NCBI GenBank assembly: GCA_002288455.1
Contig: NEUS01000023.1
Coordinates: 1-39,816 of the forward strand
Length of the DNA: 39,816 nt
Origin: Opitutia bacterium Tous-C1TDCM
GTDB taxonomy: Bacteria; Verrucomicrobiota; Verrucomicrobiia; Opitutales; Opitutaceae
Reading direction: 5' to 3'
The translations under genes were made by a program, and so were the position numbers. This document shows positions 1 through 8,270 of this stretch, one piece after another. A model generated the notes under the pieces. It was not told the DNA's origin. It made no database searches and was given only the letters and a program-made list of their open reading frames with translations. Each line of letters opens with the position of its first letter. Position 1 is the stretch's first letter.

Positions 1-2
1 TG

Positions 3-122
3 GCGCATGTGGTCGTACCCACCCACAGCCGCAAGTTCATCGATCTATTGGATGCCCACTACCCTTTCTGGCGCGAAGCACGGCGGGAATTGAATGACCT
101 TCCGTTAAGCTCCGCCTCGTAG
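3..122 (+). CDS. C-terminal fragment, possible YgjP/M48-like metallopeptidase
   Basis: The third plus frame is open from the window edge to a TAG at 120-122 and encodes about 39 residues, including THSRKFIDLLDAHYPFW and a tail RRELNDLPL. This pattern, an H-x(2)-K/R-F-x(2)-L segment, then P-x-W-R, then an L-N-x-x-P-L tail, resembles the extreme C-terminus of YgjP/DUF45-type zinc metallopeptidases, in which the histidine-bearing stretch follows the HExxH helix. The catalytic part lies outside the window, so the family call rests on the tail only. The gene converges on the FAD oxidoreductase gene with a 19-bp gap. The neighbouring frames contain stops and look non-coding. Confidence 0.5.
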   Translation, partial: AHVVVPTHSRKFIDLLDAHYPFWREARRELNDLPLSSAS

Positions 123-141
123 TCGAAACCGGCGAAACACC

Positions 142-2421
142 TCAGTAGGCGGAGACGCGGAAGAGCGCGACGGGGGCGCCGCTGGCGGGTGCCGTAAGCT
201 GGACGGTGAGGCTGCGGGTGCGCACGGGAGCGGCGAGCGTGAGCGCGGCTTGGCTGAGATGTTGGTCGCGGAACTCGGCGATGACGCGGCCGGTGTCGTC
301 GAGGACGCGGAGGGCGGGAACGCAAAACGGCGCGACGGTCTCGGGGTTCAACATCAGCACGGTCTCCAGCGGGTGGTCGAAGTCGGCGTCGAGGTCGAAT
401 TCAAGGCGCGAAATCTCCACGAACTCGGGCCACGTGAGCGTCAAGCTGGGCGCAGTGTCGCCGAGGGCGGCGAGCCAGACGTTGGGCTGGTTCGTCGGGC
501 GGCTGAATCCGTTGCGGAGATTCTCCGGGGCGAAGAGCGCGAGCGGCGGCTCGACCCGCAGCGCGAGATTCTTTCCGCCGGGCCGGCGCTGGGGAATCCA
601 GAACTCGAAGCTCTCGATGCCGGTGCCGGGAGGCGGCTCCTGGCGCGGGGATTTTGCGACGGCGCGGTTGAATTTTTGCGTGACGGCGAGAACCCCGGTA
701 AGGCGTTGGTCGCTGAGGTGGGCGGTGAGCGCGGGGTTGGCGGCGAAGCAGACGAAGGCGTAGCGCGGGGCGTCGATCGAGGAAGGAAACGTGAGCGTGA
801 CGGCCTGCGCCGGGCCGGCGGCAAGCGGAACGCGGAGCGTCGCCAGGGTGACGTCGGGCGTGTGGTTGTTGAGCTTTGAACTCACGCGGAGTTCGGCGAC
901 GAGTTCGGTGGCGGTCGCGACGTCGAGCGTGAACGTGACGGCAGGCATCGGGCCGGGCGCGACGGGGAGCAGCATGGCCCAGGCGTCGGTGAGCGGGAGG
1001 CGGTCGGGGCCGGCGGGGAGTTCGGAGAGTTGGTAGGTGGAAGAAGCGGTGAGCGTCGCGCGGGCGGCGAGATCGGCGGCGTCGTGGAGCGGGACGCCGG
1101 GAATGAACTGGCCGGCGCGCAGGAGACGGCGTTGCAACTCGGCCATCCGGGCCGGGGCGACGAGGTCGCGCGGGGCGAGTCCGTCGCGGGCACAGAGGGC
1201 GGCCGCGAGGCCGACGGCCTGTCCGCTGTGGGCGCAGGTGGCCATCACGCGGGTGGAGCCGAAGGCGATGTGCGTCGCACTGGTGATGCGGCCGGCTAGG
1301 AAGAGATTGGCGATGTTGCGCGAGTAGAGGCTGCGGTAGGGAATCGGGAAAACGCCCTTCGCGTGCCATTGCTGGCAACCGGGTTTCGGACTGTAGACGC
1401 CCGCCGGTGGGTGAAGATCGATGGACCAGCCGCCGAACGAAACGGCGTCGGGCTGCGGGCGTTGCTCGATGAGATCGCGCTGCGATACCATGAAATCCCC
1501 CTCGAAGCGGCGGCTCTCGCGTTTGCCGGGAACGGTGCCGACCCATTCGAGCGTGAGATTGGCGGCTTCGGGGAATTTGCCGGAGTTCTTGATGTAGTGC
1601 CAAACGCCGTACGCGACGCGCCAGAGCTCCCACTTGATCTCCTCGGTTTCGTGCACGGTGTCGCGGAGACCGCCGTATTCGATCCACCACAGGCGGCAGC
1701 CGAACTCGGCGGCGTTGAAGTCGCGGTAGCGCGGGACCTGCGTGATGTCCTGGAGCGCGTAGCTGGGCGCGGTGAATTTCACCGGGCGGCCGGTGTCTTT
1801 GGAATAAAAGTAGATCGAGTGGCCGAGCAGTTCGCTCGTGGCGACAGCGGGCGCGAAGGCTTCGTCGAACTCGGCGGCGGCTTCGGCGCCGATGCGGAAC
1901 GCGGCGCCGGCGAGGAAGCCGACGATGCCGTCGCCCGACGCGTCGACGAAGAGCGGAGCGGCGATTTCGTAGGCGGTGGAGTTCTGGGAATTGAACGCGC
2001 GGACGGCGCGAATCGTGTCGGGGCCGGATTTCTCCAGATCGTGGACGGCGGTGTTGAGGAGGAGCGTGAGGTTTTGCTCGGCGATGGTTTTCTCGAGGAG
2101 AATGGTGTCCCAGATCAGCGGGTTGCCCTCGGGGTTGCGGTACTGGTTTTCGAGGAGGAACTCGTCGATGACGCCGCCCTCGCGGGCCCAGCGGTTGTTG
2201 TTTCCGAGATGGGAGGTCGCCCCGAGGACCCAGAGCCGCACCTCGCTGGAAGCGTTGCCGCCGAGCACGGGCCGGTCCTGCACGAGGACGACCTTGAGGC
2301 CGGCGCGCGCCGCGGTGATGGCGCAGCAGGTGCCGGCGAGGCCGCCGCCGACGACCACGAGGTCGGCGGCGAGATTTCTCCGGGTGAGCGCACGGGAAGC
2401 GACGGGAGGATGGACGAGCAT
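142..2421 (-). CDS. FAD-dependent oxidoreductase with C-terminal beta-sandwich-like domain
   Basis: 759 aa. A Rossmann FAD motif VVVGGGLAG lies at about residues 22-30, followed by VLGGNASSE at 52-60, which is typical of the FAD_oxidored (PF12831) group. A further flavin-contact stretch, VDASGDG, lies near 159-165, and a conserved NLFLAGRITSATH segment lies near 370. The flavin part ends near residue 440. About 300 further residues with alternating hydrophobic strands follow, resembling a galactose-binding or discoidin-like fold. No convincing signal peptide is seen, so the protein is probably cytoplasmic. It is the last gene of the minus-strand sugar locus, 30 bp after the MFS permease gene, which suggests oxidation of an imported sugar or uronate. 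The substrate is unknown. The start ATG is preceded by TTTTCCCCG and not by a Shine-Dalgarno sequence. Confidence 0.88.
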   Translation of the reverse strand: MLVHPPVASRALTRRNLAADLVVVGGGLAGTCCAITAARAGLKVVLVQDRPVLGGNASSEVRLWVLGATSHLGNNNRWAREGGVIDEFLLENQYRNPEGNPLIWDTILLEKTIAEQNLTLLLNTAVHDLEKSGPDTIRAVRAFNSQNSTAYEIAAPLFVDASGDGIVGFLAGAAFRIGAEAAAEFDEAFAPAVATSELLGHSIYFYSKDTGRPVKFTAPSYALQDITQVPRYRDFNAAEFGCRLWWIEYGGLRDTVHETEEIKWELWRVAYGVWHYIKNSGKFPEAANLTLEWVGTVPGKRESRRFEGDFMVSQRDLIEQRPQPDAVSFGGWSIDLHPPAGVYSPKPGCQQWHAKGVFPIPYRSLYSRNIANLFLAGRITSATHIAFGSTRVMATCAHSGQAVGLAAALCARDGLAPRDLVAPARMAELQRRLLRAGQFIPGVPLHDAADLAARATLTASSTYQLSELPAGPDRLPLTDAWAMLLPVAPGPMPAVTFTLDVATATELVAELRVSSKLNNHTPDVTLATLRVPLAAGPAQAVTLTFPSSIDAPRYAFVCFAANPALTAHLSDQRLTGVLAVTQKFNRAVAKSPRQEPPPGTGIESFEFWIPQRRPGGKNLALRVEPPLALFAPENLRNGFSRPTNQPNVWLAALGDTAPSLTLTWPEFVEISRLEFDLDADFDHPLETVLMLNPETVAPFCVPALRVLDDTGRVIAEFRDQHLSQAALTLAAPVRTRSLTVQLTAPASGAPVALFRVSAY

Positions 2422-2451
2422 CGGGGAAAAGAGAACGGAGAGAGGAAGGGC

Positions 2452-3717
2452 CTAGACGTTCGCGGGGCGAGGACGGAGTTGCCAGGCGAGGAGCCAGGCG
2501 AGCGGGTGCAGGAGGAGCATGAAGCCGAAGGCGGGATCGTAGGACGTGTTGGTCACGAGGGAACCGACGGCTTTGTTCATCATCAGGCCGCCGAGGGAAC
2601 TGCCGGCGGCGATCACCCCGAAGGCAAAGGCCAGCGAGCCGCGCGGCACGAGGTCGACGACGAGAGCGCTGAGATTGATCAGCCATGCGAGGTGCGCGAG
2701 CACGGCGACCATGCCAAAGGCTAGGACGAGCCAGAGCGCGTCCGCATGCGGGATCACCGCGCCGAGCGGCACGAGCAACGCGCACGCGAGCATGATCCAC
2801 AGGCGGCTGCGCACGGGGGCGGTGCCGCGCTTGATCAACAGGCCGGAAAGCCAGCCGCCGGCGAGCACGCCGATGTCGGCGGCGAGGTACACGACCCACG
2901 TGACGCTCAGGGATTTCTGATCGAGGCCGCGCGAGTCGTAGAGATACTTGGCGAACCAGAACTGGAAAAAATACCAGACGGGATCGGTCAACATGCGGGC
3001 GAAAATCAGCAGCAGGACCTCGCGCCGCAGGAGGACGCGGTACCATTTGCCCCAGTCGGGCGCGGCGGCGGGATTGGCGGCAAGTTCCGCGGCCTGCCCG
3101 GACTCGATCAGCGTGCGTTCTTCCGCGGTCAGGCGGGGATGTTCGCCGGGGCGGCGGTAGAGCCAGAGCCACGGAATGAGCCAGACGAGGCCGGCGGACC
3201 CGGTCACGATGAAGGCGGCCTGCCAACTGTGCCACGAGGCGAGGCCGACGATGAGAACGGGCGCGAGCGTCGCGCCGACCGTAGCGCCCAGCGTGTAGAT
3301 ACCGATGGCCAGTCCGCGTTCGCGGGCGGGGAACCATTCGGAGACGGCTTTGGGCGCGGCGGTCCAGTTGCCCGCTTCACCGAGCCCGAGCAGGAACCGG
3401 CAGACGCCGAGGGAAACGGCCGAACGGGCGAAGCCCGTGAGGATATTGGCGATGGACCACCAGCCGACGAACAGCGCCAGACCGAAGCGGACCCCGAAGC
3501 GGTCGACGATTTTGCCCGAGAGAATGAGCGCGACGGTATAGGCGACCAGAAAGGCGTTGAGGACCGAAGCGTAGTCTTCGTTGGAGAGACCAAGCTCCTG
3601 CTGGATGGTGGGCGCCAGAATGGAAAGCGCCTGCCGGTCCACGTAGTTCAGGACGGAGGCGAAGAAGATCAGCGCGACGATCCACCAGCGGAGATGCGGG
3701 ATACGGGTCATGGCCAT
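2452..3717 (-). CDS. MFS permease, ExuT/hexuronate-like (ACS family)
   Basis: 421 aa with about 12 hydrophobic segments. The N-terminal helix carries NYVDRQALSILAP, and the loop after helix 2 carries the MFS signature GKIVDRFGVR. GLGEAGNWTAAPKAVSEWFP near residue 115 is typical of the anion:cation symporter branch, which includes the hexuronate transporter ExuT. It would bring acidic sugars such as glucuronate or galacturonate across the inner membrane. A second in-frame ATG lies two codons downstream (3711). The gene starts 15 bp after the stop of the 954-aa secreted protein and is followed 30 bp later by the FAD oxidoreductase, so it is probably cotranscribed with both. The substrate is inferred from family and context only. 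Confidence 0.87.
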   Translation of the reverse strand: MAMTRIPHLRWWIVALIFFASVLNYVDRQALSILAPTIQQELGLSNEDYASVLNAFLVAYTVALILSGKIVDRFGVRFGLALFVGWWSIANILTGFARSAVSLGVCRFLLGLGEAGNWTAAPKAVSEWFPARERGLAIGIYTLGATVGATLAPVLIVGLASWHSWQAAFIVTGSAGLVWLIPWLWLYRRPGEHPRLTAEERTLIESGQAAELAANPAAAPDWGKWYRVLLRREVLLLIFARMLTDPVWYFFQFWFAKYLYDSRGLDQKSLSVTWVVYLAADIGVLAGGWLSGLLIKRGTAPVRSRLWIMLACALLVPLGAVIPHADALWLVLAFGMVAVLAHLAWLINLSALVVDLVPRGSLAFAFGVIAAGSSLGGLMMNKAVGSLVTNTSYDPAFGFMLLLHPLAWLLAWQLRPRPANV

Positions 3718-3732
3718 CGGACGATGCGGACC

Positions 3733-6597
3733 TCAACGCTGCAGCGCGGCAGGACCGGAGGATTGCTTTTCACCGGAGAGCGTTACGCCCAGCACTTCGA
3801 AATCGAAACTCGCGGCGCCGATCGGCACGGGAACGGTGAATTCAAACGGGTAGCTCGCGTCGGTGACGGTCGCCTTGCGATCGCCGACGGCGTAGCTGAG
3901 CGTGACCTCCTTGAATTTCGAGTCGTCCGCCTGAAGGTAAACGTAGGCGGTGGTCGCAGCGGGTCCGAAATTGAGGATCATGGCCTGCGTGCCGCCGAAC
4001 GGCAGTTCGACGCGGTCGCGACGCCACGCATCGGCGGCACGGGCGCCGACGAGGCGGTCCTGGAATTTCGGCGTGACGGCGAGGCCCTCGACTTCGACGG
4101 CGGTGAGCCCCATCGGCGGCACCGTAACGGTGAGGCGGCCGTCGCGCAGCGCCGTGGCGGAGCCGTCGCGGAAGACCCGCGTGCGGTAGGTTTGGCCGGC
4201 GAGTTGCGGGAGGACCGCGGCGCTGAGCACGATCTCGGCGGAAACCGGCTCGGGGGATTGGTTGGTGAACGCGAAGTAGAGGCGGTCGCGGCCGCGGGCG
4301 ACGAGGGTGTTGATTTCGACGGAGCTGCTCTTGAGCAACCGACGGGGCATCCACAGCACGGCATCGTCCCGGTCGAAGAATTTGCCGGGGCGGTCGCCGT
4401 AGAATTTGCTCTGCAGATACGCGTAGCCCTCGATGAAGTGCGCGGGGAAATCGATCTTGCCGCCGGACCGCGCGAACGCATCCGTCACGAGGAAATCGAG
4501 GAGGATGCTCATATGCGGCCAGATATGGTTGTAGTGAAACGAATTCACGCTGAGCGCCTTGTGATCGCGCAGCGGATAGTCGGCCCGCTCGTAGATCGTG
4601 GTGCGCGCGGTGTTGATGTGGTAACCCGGGAAATTGCGATAGCGGCCGACGACGGCGGAGCGGGCGACATCGTGGAGCAGTTTGTCGCCGGTAATTGCGG
4701 CGAGGCGGAGCATCCACGGCGCGTAGTTGGCCATGAAGATGGCGCGGTGTCCCGACATCGTGCCCGAAGATTCCGGCGTGAGGCCGATCTCGGAGAGCCG
4801 CCAGGCGGGAACCGTTTCCTCCGGGGCCTGCATCGGAGCGTGGCCTTTGCTCTTCAGATACCAATACACCGGGGCCTGGCCGCCGGGATTCACGGTCACA
4901 GCGGTGTCGGGGATGCGCGGAGCCATCCACGTGAACATCGTGTACTGGCGGGCGCCCTGACGGGCCGCCGCCAGGTAGCGCGGCTCACCCGTCGCCTCGT
5001 AGAGACGGAAGAGGTCGATCCACTTTGGAGTGAAGCCGATCCAGAAAAACATGCCGCCGTCGTCGAAGCCGGTGGCGGCCCGGTCGACGCGCTGCGCCAA
5101 ATAGGCATCGGCGCCGCGGCGGGCGGAGGCGAGCAACCGGGCGTCGCCGGTGACCAGAAAAACACCCAGCTGGTTTTGCCAACTGCCGCCCTCGGCAATG
5201 TCGTCCAGATTGAGAATGCGGTTCCGCCCGAGCATCTGTTCGGCCATTTGACGCAAGACCGGCGAGGCGCCGTGGGTGATGCCGTAGAGCGTGGCGAGTT
5301 CGCTGACCGGCGCGCAGGGGCCGAGCAGGGCGCGCGAAGGGCTCTGGATCTTTTGCTTCGGATCGAGCGAGAAGAGGAACTTTTCGCGCGAGAGCATGAA
5401 CTCGACGATCGGGTAGGCGCGTTTCCGGAAGATCTCCTCGTCGTCCGTGACGAGGGCGAGGTTGAGCGGATTGAGCGAGGAGACGTTCTTCACCGCGCCG
5501 GGGACGTCGGTGGAATAGGAGCAGCCCTTCAGTTCCTCGATGAACCAGCTGAAGTTGCTCATCCCGTAGTCGATCATGTTGTCGAGCGTCTCGTTGAGCG
5601 TGGCGATGGCGTTGCGGCGGTGGTCGCGGAAACCGTAGAGGCGGCGGGCGAGCGTCTCGTAGGCCGCGGTGATGTCGCCGGCGCCGGCGAACAAGCGGAG
5701 TTTGAACGTGAAAGCCTGGCCGGCGGTGCGCTTCGATTCGGCGCCTCCGAGCAGCGGGGCCAAAACCATCGGCTGGGCCTCGCCGGCCGGGTTGCGCAGC
5801 GCGACGCCGAAGCGGCTGTTGTCGAGCAGCGGCAGCGGCGAGAAAGGCAGTTCGTCGGCATCGGCCACCACGCCGAGGGTGACGTTGCCCTTGCGCACGA
5901 ATGTCGCCGGCAGCGAGCATTGGAAGGCCGCGGTAAGGTAGGAACGCTCGGGAAAGCGTTTCTCCTGCCAGATGAACGGCTGCCAGACCTCCGCGAGAAC
6001 ATCGAGGCGGTGGGCGGGAGCGCCGGTGTAGCCGACGGAGAACCAGGCGGCGCGTTTGGGTGTGAGCGTGAAGGCGAGCACGGGCTCGGCGTCGCCCGCC
6101 GGCAAGGTGAGCGTGGCGGCGAGCGTGAAGTCCGCGTGCTCGGGAAAGGCAAATCGGAGGGCGTCGCCGTCGCGCGTGACGGCCGTGGCGCGGAGGCGCG
6201 TTACCGGGGCGGCGGCGAACACATCGGCGGTGCGCTGCCGGGTGTCGCCATCGAGAATAGTGTCGTCGAAACCGTCGCCGGCCTGGGCGGCAGCGCGTTT
6301 GACGCTTTTGAGCGCGGCGCCGGCCGGCTTTGCCGGGGTCTGCCAGGTGAGGATATTGTAGGAGACGCGCGGGATGTTGCCGGGCCGCATCGCGGGCTTC
6401 GGATCGGCGGTGGCCAGGAGCACGACGAAATCGCCGCGGAAGGTCCAGGTGCCGGCATCCTTCGCGGTGAGTTGCACGGCGCCGTCGGCCGCGGGAGCGA
6501 CGGAATAGCGGTCGTTGGCCAGCGGTTGCGCGGAGACGGTGGCCAGGAGCAAGGACGCGAACAGCCAACGGAGTTTCAAAAGCAGAGGCATCGTCAT
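3733..6597 (-). CDS. Large secreted protein of unknown family (paralogue A, 954 aa), putative carbohydrate-active enzyme
   Basis: 954 aa with an N-terminal signal peptide (about residues 1-23, cleavage near VSA-QP). I do not recognise the family. It is homologous end to end to the protein at 16510-19401. Shared blocks include TDVPGAVKNVS (about 363-373), RILNL (460-464), APRIPD (559-564), GYHINTARTT (658-667), HYNHIWPH (688-695) and GDRPGK (734-739). The N-terminal ~300 residues look beta-rich. The centre looks helical, with repeated L-Y/A patterns like an (alpha/alpha)-barrel. The last ~200 residues look like beta-sandwich domains. The invariant His, Asp and Glu residues suggest an enzyme. 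The start is set by an ATGA overlap with the upstream GH43 stop, so the longer in-frame extension upstream is not used. The MFS gene follows after 15 bp. Confidence 0.85.
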   Translation of the reverse strand: MTMPLLLKLRWLFASLLLATVSAQPLANDRYSVAPAADGAVQLTAKDAGTWTFRGDFVVLLATADPKPAMRPGNIPRVSYNILTWQTPAKPAGAALKSVKRAAAQAGDGFDDTILDGDTRQRTADVFAAAPVTRLRATAVTRDGDALRFAFPEHADFTLAATLTLPAGDAEPVLAFTLTPKRAAWFSVGYTGAPAHRLDVLAEVWQPFIWQEKRFPERSYLTAAFQCSLPATFVRKGNVTLGVVADADELPFSPLPLLDNSRFGVALRNPAGEAQPMVLAPLLGGAESKRTAGQAFTFKLRLFAGAGDITAAYETLARRLYGFRDHRRNAIATLNETLDNMIDYGMSNFSWFIEELKGCSYSTDVPGAVKNVSSLNPLNLALVTDDEEIFRKRAYPIVEFMLSREKFLFSLDPKQKIQSPSRALLGPCAPVSELATLYGITHGASPVLRQMAEQMLGRNRILNLDDIAEGGSWQNQLGVFLVTGDARLLASARRGADAYLAQRVDRAATGFDDGGMFFWIGFTPKWIDLFRLYEATGEPRYLAAARQGARQYTMFTWMAPRIPDTAVTVNPGGQAPVYWYLKSKGHAPMQAPEETVPAWRLSEIGLTPESSGTMSGHRAIFMANYAPWMLRLAAITGDKLLHDVARSAVVGRYRNFPGYHINTARTTIYERADYPLRDHKALSVNSFHYNHIWPHMSILLDFLVTDAFARSGGKIDFPAHFIEGYAYLQSKFYGDRPGKFFDRDDAVLWMPRRLLKSSSVEINTLVARGRDRLYFAFTNQSPEPVSAEIVLSAAVLPQLAGQTYRTRVFRDGSATALRDGRLTVTVPPMGLTAVEVEGLAVTPKFQDRLVGARAADAWRRDRVELPFGGTQAMILNFGPAATTAYVYLQADDSKFKEVTLSYAVGDRKATVTDASYPFEFTVPVPIGAASFDFEVLGVTLSGEKQSSGPAALQR

Positions 6598-7721
6598 GGA
6601 GAAGAGAAGACCGAGAGGTCCCATTGGTCGCGCCAACGGATGATCGCGAGATCCCCCTCGAATTCGATGGGGAGCCAGATGTAGCCGGAAGTGATCGGAT
6701 TCTGCGGCAGATTGATATCGAACATCGCGATCCACGCGTCGCGACGGCCGGCGACGGGGTAAACAAACGTGCTTTGTCCGCCGAACGTTTTCTCGGGGCC
6801 GAGCTGGTTGTGGGGATTTACGCCGCGGACGGGATTGCCGAGGTCCCGATACGGGCCGGTGACCCGGTCCGCCACGAACATGCGGGCGGCGTTGGGCGCC
6901 CAACCGGTGCTGCCGGAACCGAGGAAGTAAATCTTGTTGCCGCGCCGGAAAAGCGCGGGCGCTTCGGTCGCGGGGGTGATGCCGGCCAGTTCCACGTAGC
7001 CGCCGGCCGGACGCAAGCCGTCGTCGGACATCCGTCCGCCGACGTGGATTTTGTCCGGCTTGCGCACGCCGAGGTGGTAGATCGAGCCGTCGGTGTCCGG
7101 AAAGATGGCGAAGTCGCCGGTGCCGAACCGGCTGTTGCCGCCGAGAAAGCGACCTTGGTAGTGAAACGGTCCGGTCGGCGCCGTGGCGGTCGCCACGCCG
7201 ACGTAGGCGAAGTCGACGCCGGACTTTCCTCCCTGCGACTTGGGCGGGTAGAGTTTGAAGTAGAGGATGAACTTCTTCGTGGCGGCGTGGTAAATCACCT
7301 TGGGCCGGTCGAGAATGGCGGCGTCGGCCAGCTCGGGATGCGCACCCGGCGCGAAGACATCCAGCACCAGCCCCGCATTTTGCCAGTTGAGCAGATCGTC
7401 GCTGACATAGCAGCGGACGCCGGCCTCGTTTTTCTCGGATTCGGTTTTGCCCGGGATCTTGTGGGAACCGTACCAGTAGTGGCGGCCACCGAAATCAAGG
7501 ATGCAGAAACCGTGGGCGTTGAGGTGGGTGCCCTGCGTGTCGGGCCAGGGCTGTCCCGGCCGGAAGTGGGTGTTGCGCGGCGGCGGGTTTTCGGCGCCAA
7601 AACCGATGCCGCCGATCGCCAGGGCCGCGGCGACGGCACCCCGCCGGATCAGGGACCTGATGAATCGGCGGCAGGCCCAACCGAGGCCGGCGTCGGAAAA
7701 GTAAGCACAGGGAAGTGGCAT
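6594..7721 (-). CDS. Glycoside hydrolase family 43, exo-beta-1,3-galactanase-like
   Basis: 375 aa. The N-terminus has a basic stretch and a hydrophobic segment (about residues 27-42, ending GFGA-EN), which suggests export. The core resembles the GH43 five-bladed propeller of the exo-beta-1,3-galactanase branch: HLNAHGFCILDFGGRHYWYG (66-85), DRPKVIYH (138-145), TGDFAIFPDTDG (201-212), TEAPALFRRGNKIYF (252-266) and a C-terminal YIWLPIEF. Glu253 sits where the family general acid is expected. At the usual catalytic-base site in the first blade the sequence is NAHGF and not the classical Asp, a known trait of that branch. The enzyme would release galactose from the non-reducing end of galactan, but specificity is inferred. 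Its stop overlaps the next start as ATGA, which implies translational coupling. Confidence 0.8.
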   Translation of the reverse strand: MPLPCAYFSDAGLGWACRRFIRSLIRRGAVAAALAIGGIGFGAENPPPRNTHFRPGQPWPDTQGTHLNAHGFCILDFGGRHYWYGSHKIPGKTESEKNEAGVRCYVSDDLLNWQNAGLVLDVFAPGAHPELADAAILDRPKVIYHAATKKFILYFKLYPPKSQGGKSGVDFAYVGVATATAPTGPFHYQGRFLGGNSRFGTGDFAIFPDTDGSIYHLGVRKPDKIHVGGRMSDDGLRPAGGYVELAGITPATEAPALFRRGNKIYFLGSGSTGWAPNAARMFVADRVTGPYRDLGNPVRGVNPHNQLGPEKTFGGQSTFVYPVAGRRDAWIAMFDINLPQNPITSGYIWLPIEFEGDLAIIRWRDQWDLSVFSSP

Positions 7722-7751
7722 GATCTTCGGGGCAGCACGACGGCCAACCGA

Positions 7752-7976
7752 CTAAACTCGGAAGCACTGGCCCGCGGCCAATGGCAACGGGCGGCCCCCG
7801 GGAGAGCAGGCGGCCCTGGTCATCGGTTCCTCGTCGAAGCGGTGGTTCACGTTCAGCGACAGATCGAGCCGCGTGCCCTTCCGCCATTTTTCGAACGGGC
7901 AACCGACCACCGCGGTCCCATGAGGTTGGCAGCGATGCGGATGCCGGGGGCGCGTGCCGCCGCGACGAAGCAATCG
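7752..7976 (-). pseudogene. Possible frameshifted gene remnant
   Basis: One minus frame reads a plausible protein segment including FVAAARAPGIRIAANLMGPR (about 7970-7911) and then becomes implausible. The adjacent frame then takes over with CPFEKWRKGTRLDLSLNVN and HRFDEEPMTRAACSP, ending at a TAG at 7754-7752. Switching frames near 7912 gives one continuous protein-like sequence, which suggests a single-base frameshift in the 3' end of a lost gene. I cannot assign a family. Its place inside the sugar locus suggests a former carbohydrate enzyme. In high-GC DNA such frames can also arise by chance. Confidence 0.3.
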
Positions 7977-8223
7977 TGCTCGGCGGGGTTGGTGCGAAAC
8001 GCCCGAGACACGCCGCCCCCTTCCGATGCAGGTGTCGCCGCGCTTTGGGCGGGCCCGACGGTGGCGGGCAAGCCGGCCCCGAGAAACAGTGGCTTCCCAA
8101 CGGGGACAAGGGGGTGCATGGGTGGGCTGTTGCGGGAGGCGGTGTCGGGGCCGGGGACGGACGGTCGGACCAAGAGCGGAGGCAAATCGTTTTCCCCGGT
8201 GGAAGCGGACGCGATTGCCGGGG

Positions 8224-8242
8224 CTTTGAAACCCTTCAATTC
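8224..8242. promoter_or_regulatory. 19-bp motif with inverted-repeat core, copy 1 (candidate operator)
   Basis: The sequence ctttgaaacccttcaattc is identical to the copy at 19740-19758. Its core is TTGAA-N4-TTCAA, a 5-bp inverted repeat. It lies 29 bp beyond the stop of the Gfo/Idh/MocA gene and about 500 bp upstream of the GH43 start. The other copy lies next to the LacI-type regulator gene, so an operator shared within the locus is plausible. The centre lacks the CG pair common in LacI-family operators, and a dispersed repeat remains possible. Confidence 0.4.
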
Positions 8243-8270
8243 TGCCGCGGCCACCGCAGGGGCGCGCCGA

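Larger units (their letters stand above)
7722..8270. other. 549-bp gap with decayed coding fragments
   Basis: This stretch lies between the Gfo/Idh/MocA gene and the GH43 gene, both on the minus strand. It has no intact gene. It holds the 19-bp inverted-repeat motif at 8224-8242, a minus-strand out-of-frame pair of coding-like segments (separate entry), and no clear terminator. A promoter for the GH43/paralogue A/MFS/FAD operon could lie here, but no convincing -35/-10 pair was found. Confidence 0.5.

Noticed and set aside
2746-6684. A 1312-codon plus-strand open frame
   Set aside because: It lies antisense to the paralogue A and MFS genes, has low-complexity Gly/Arg/Glu/Asp-rich translation and no motif. 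It is a high-GC shadow frame, as are the long opposite-strand frames at 6624-10028, 10950-13580, 13460-16624 and 37081-39255.
8224-8242. The 19-bp motif as a catabolite-responsive (cre) site
   Set aside because: It does not fit the cre consensus with its central CG, and CcpA systems are not expected in this phylum.
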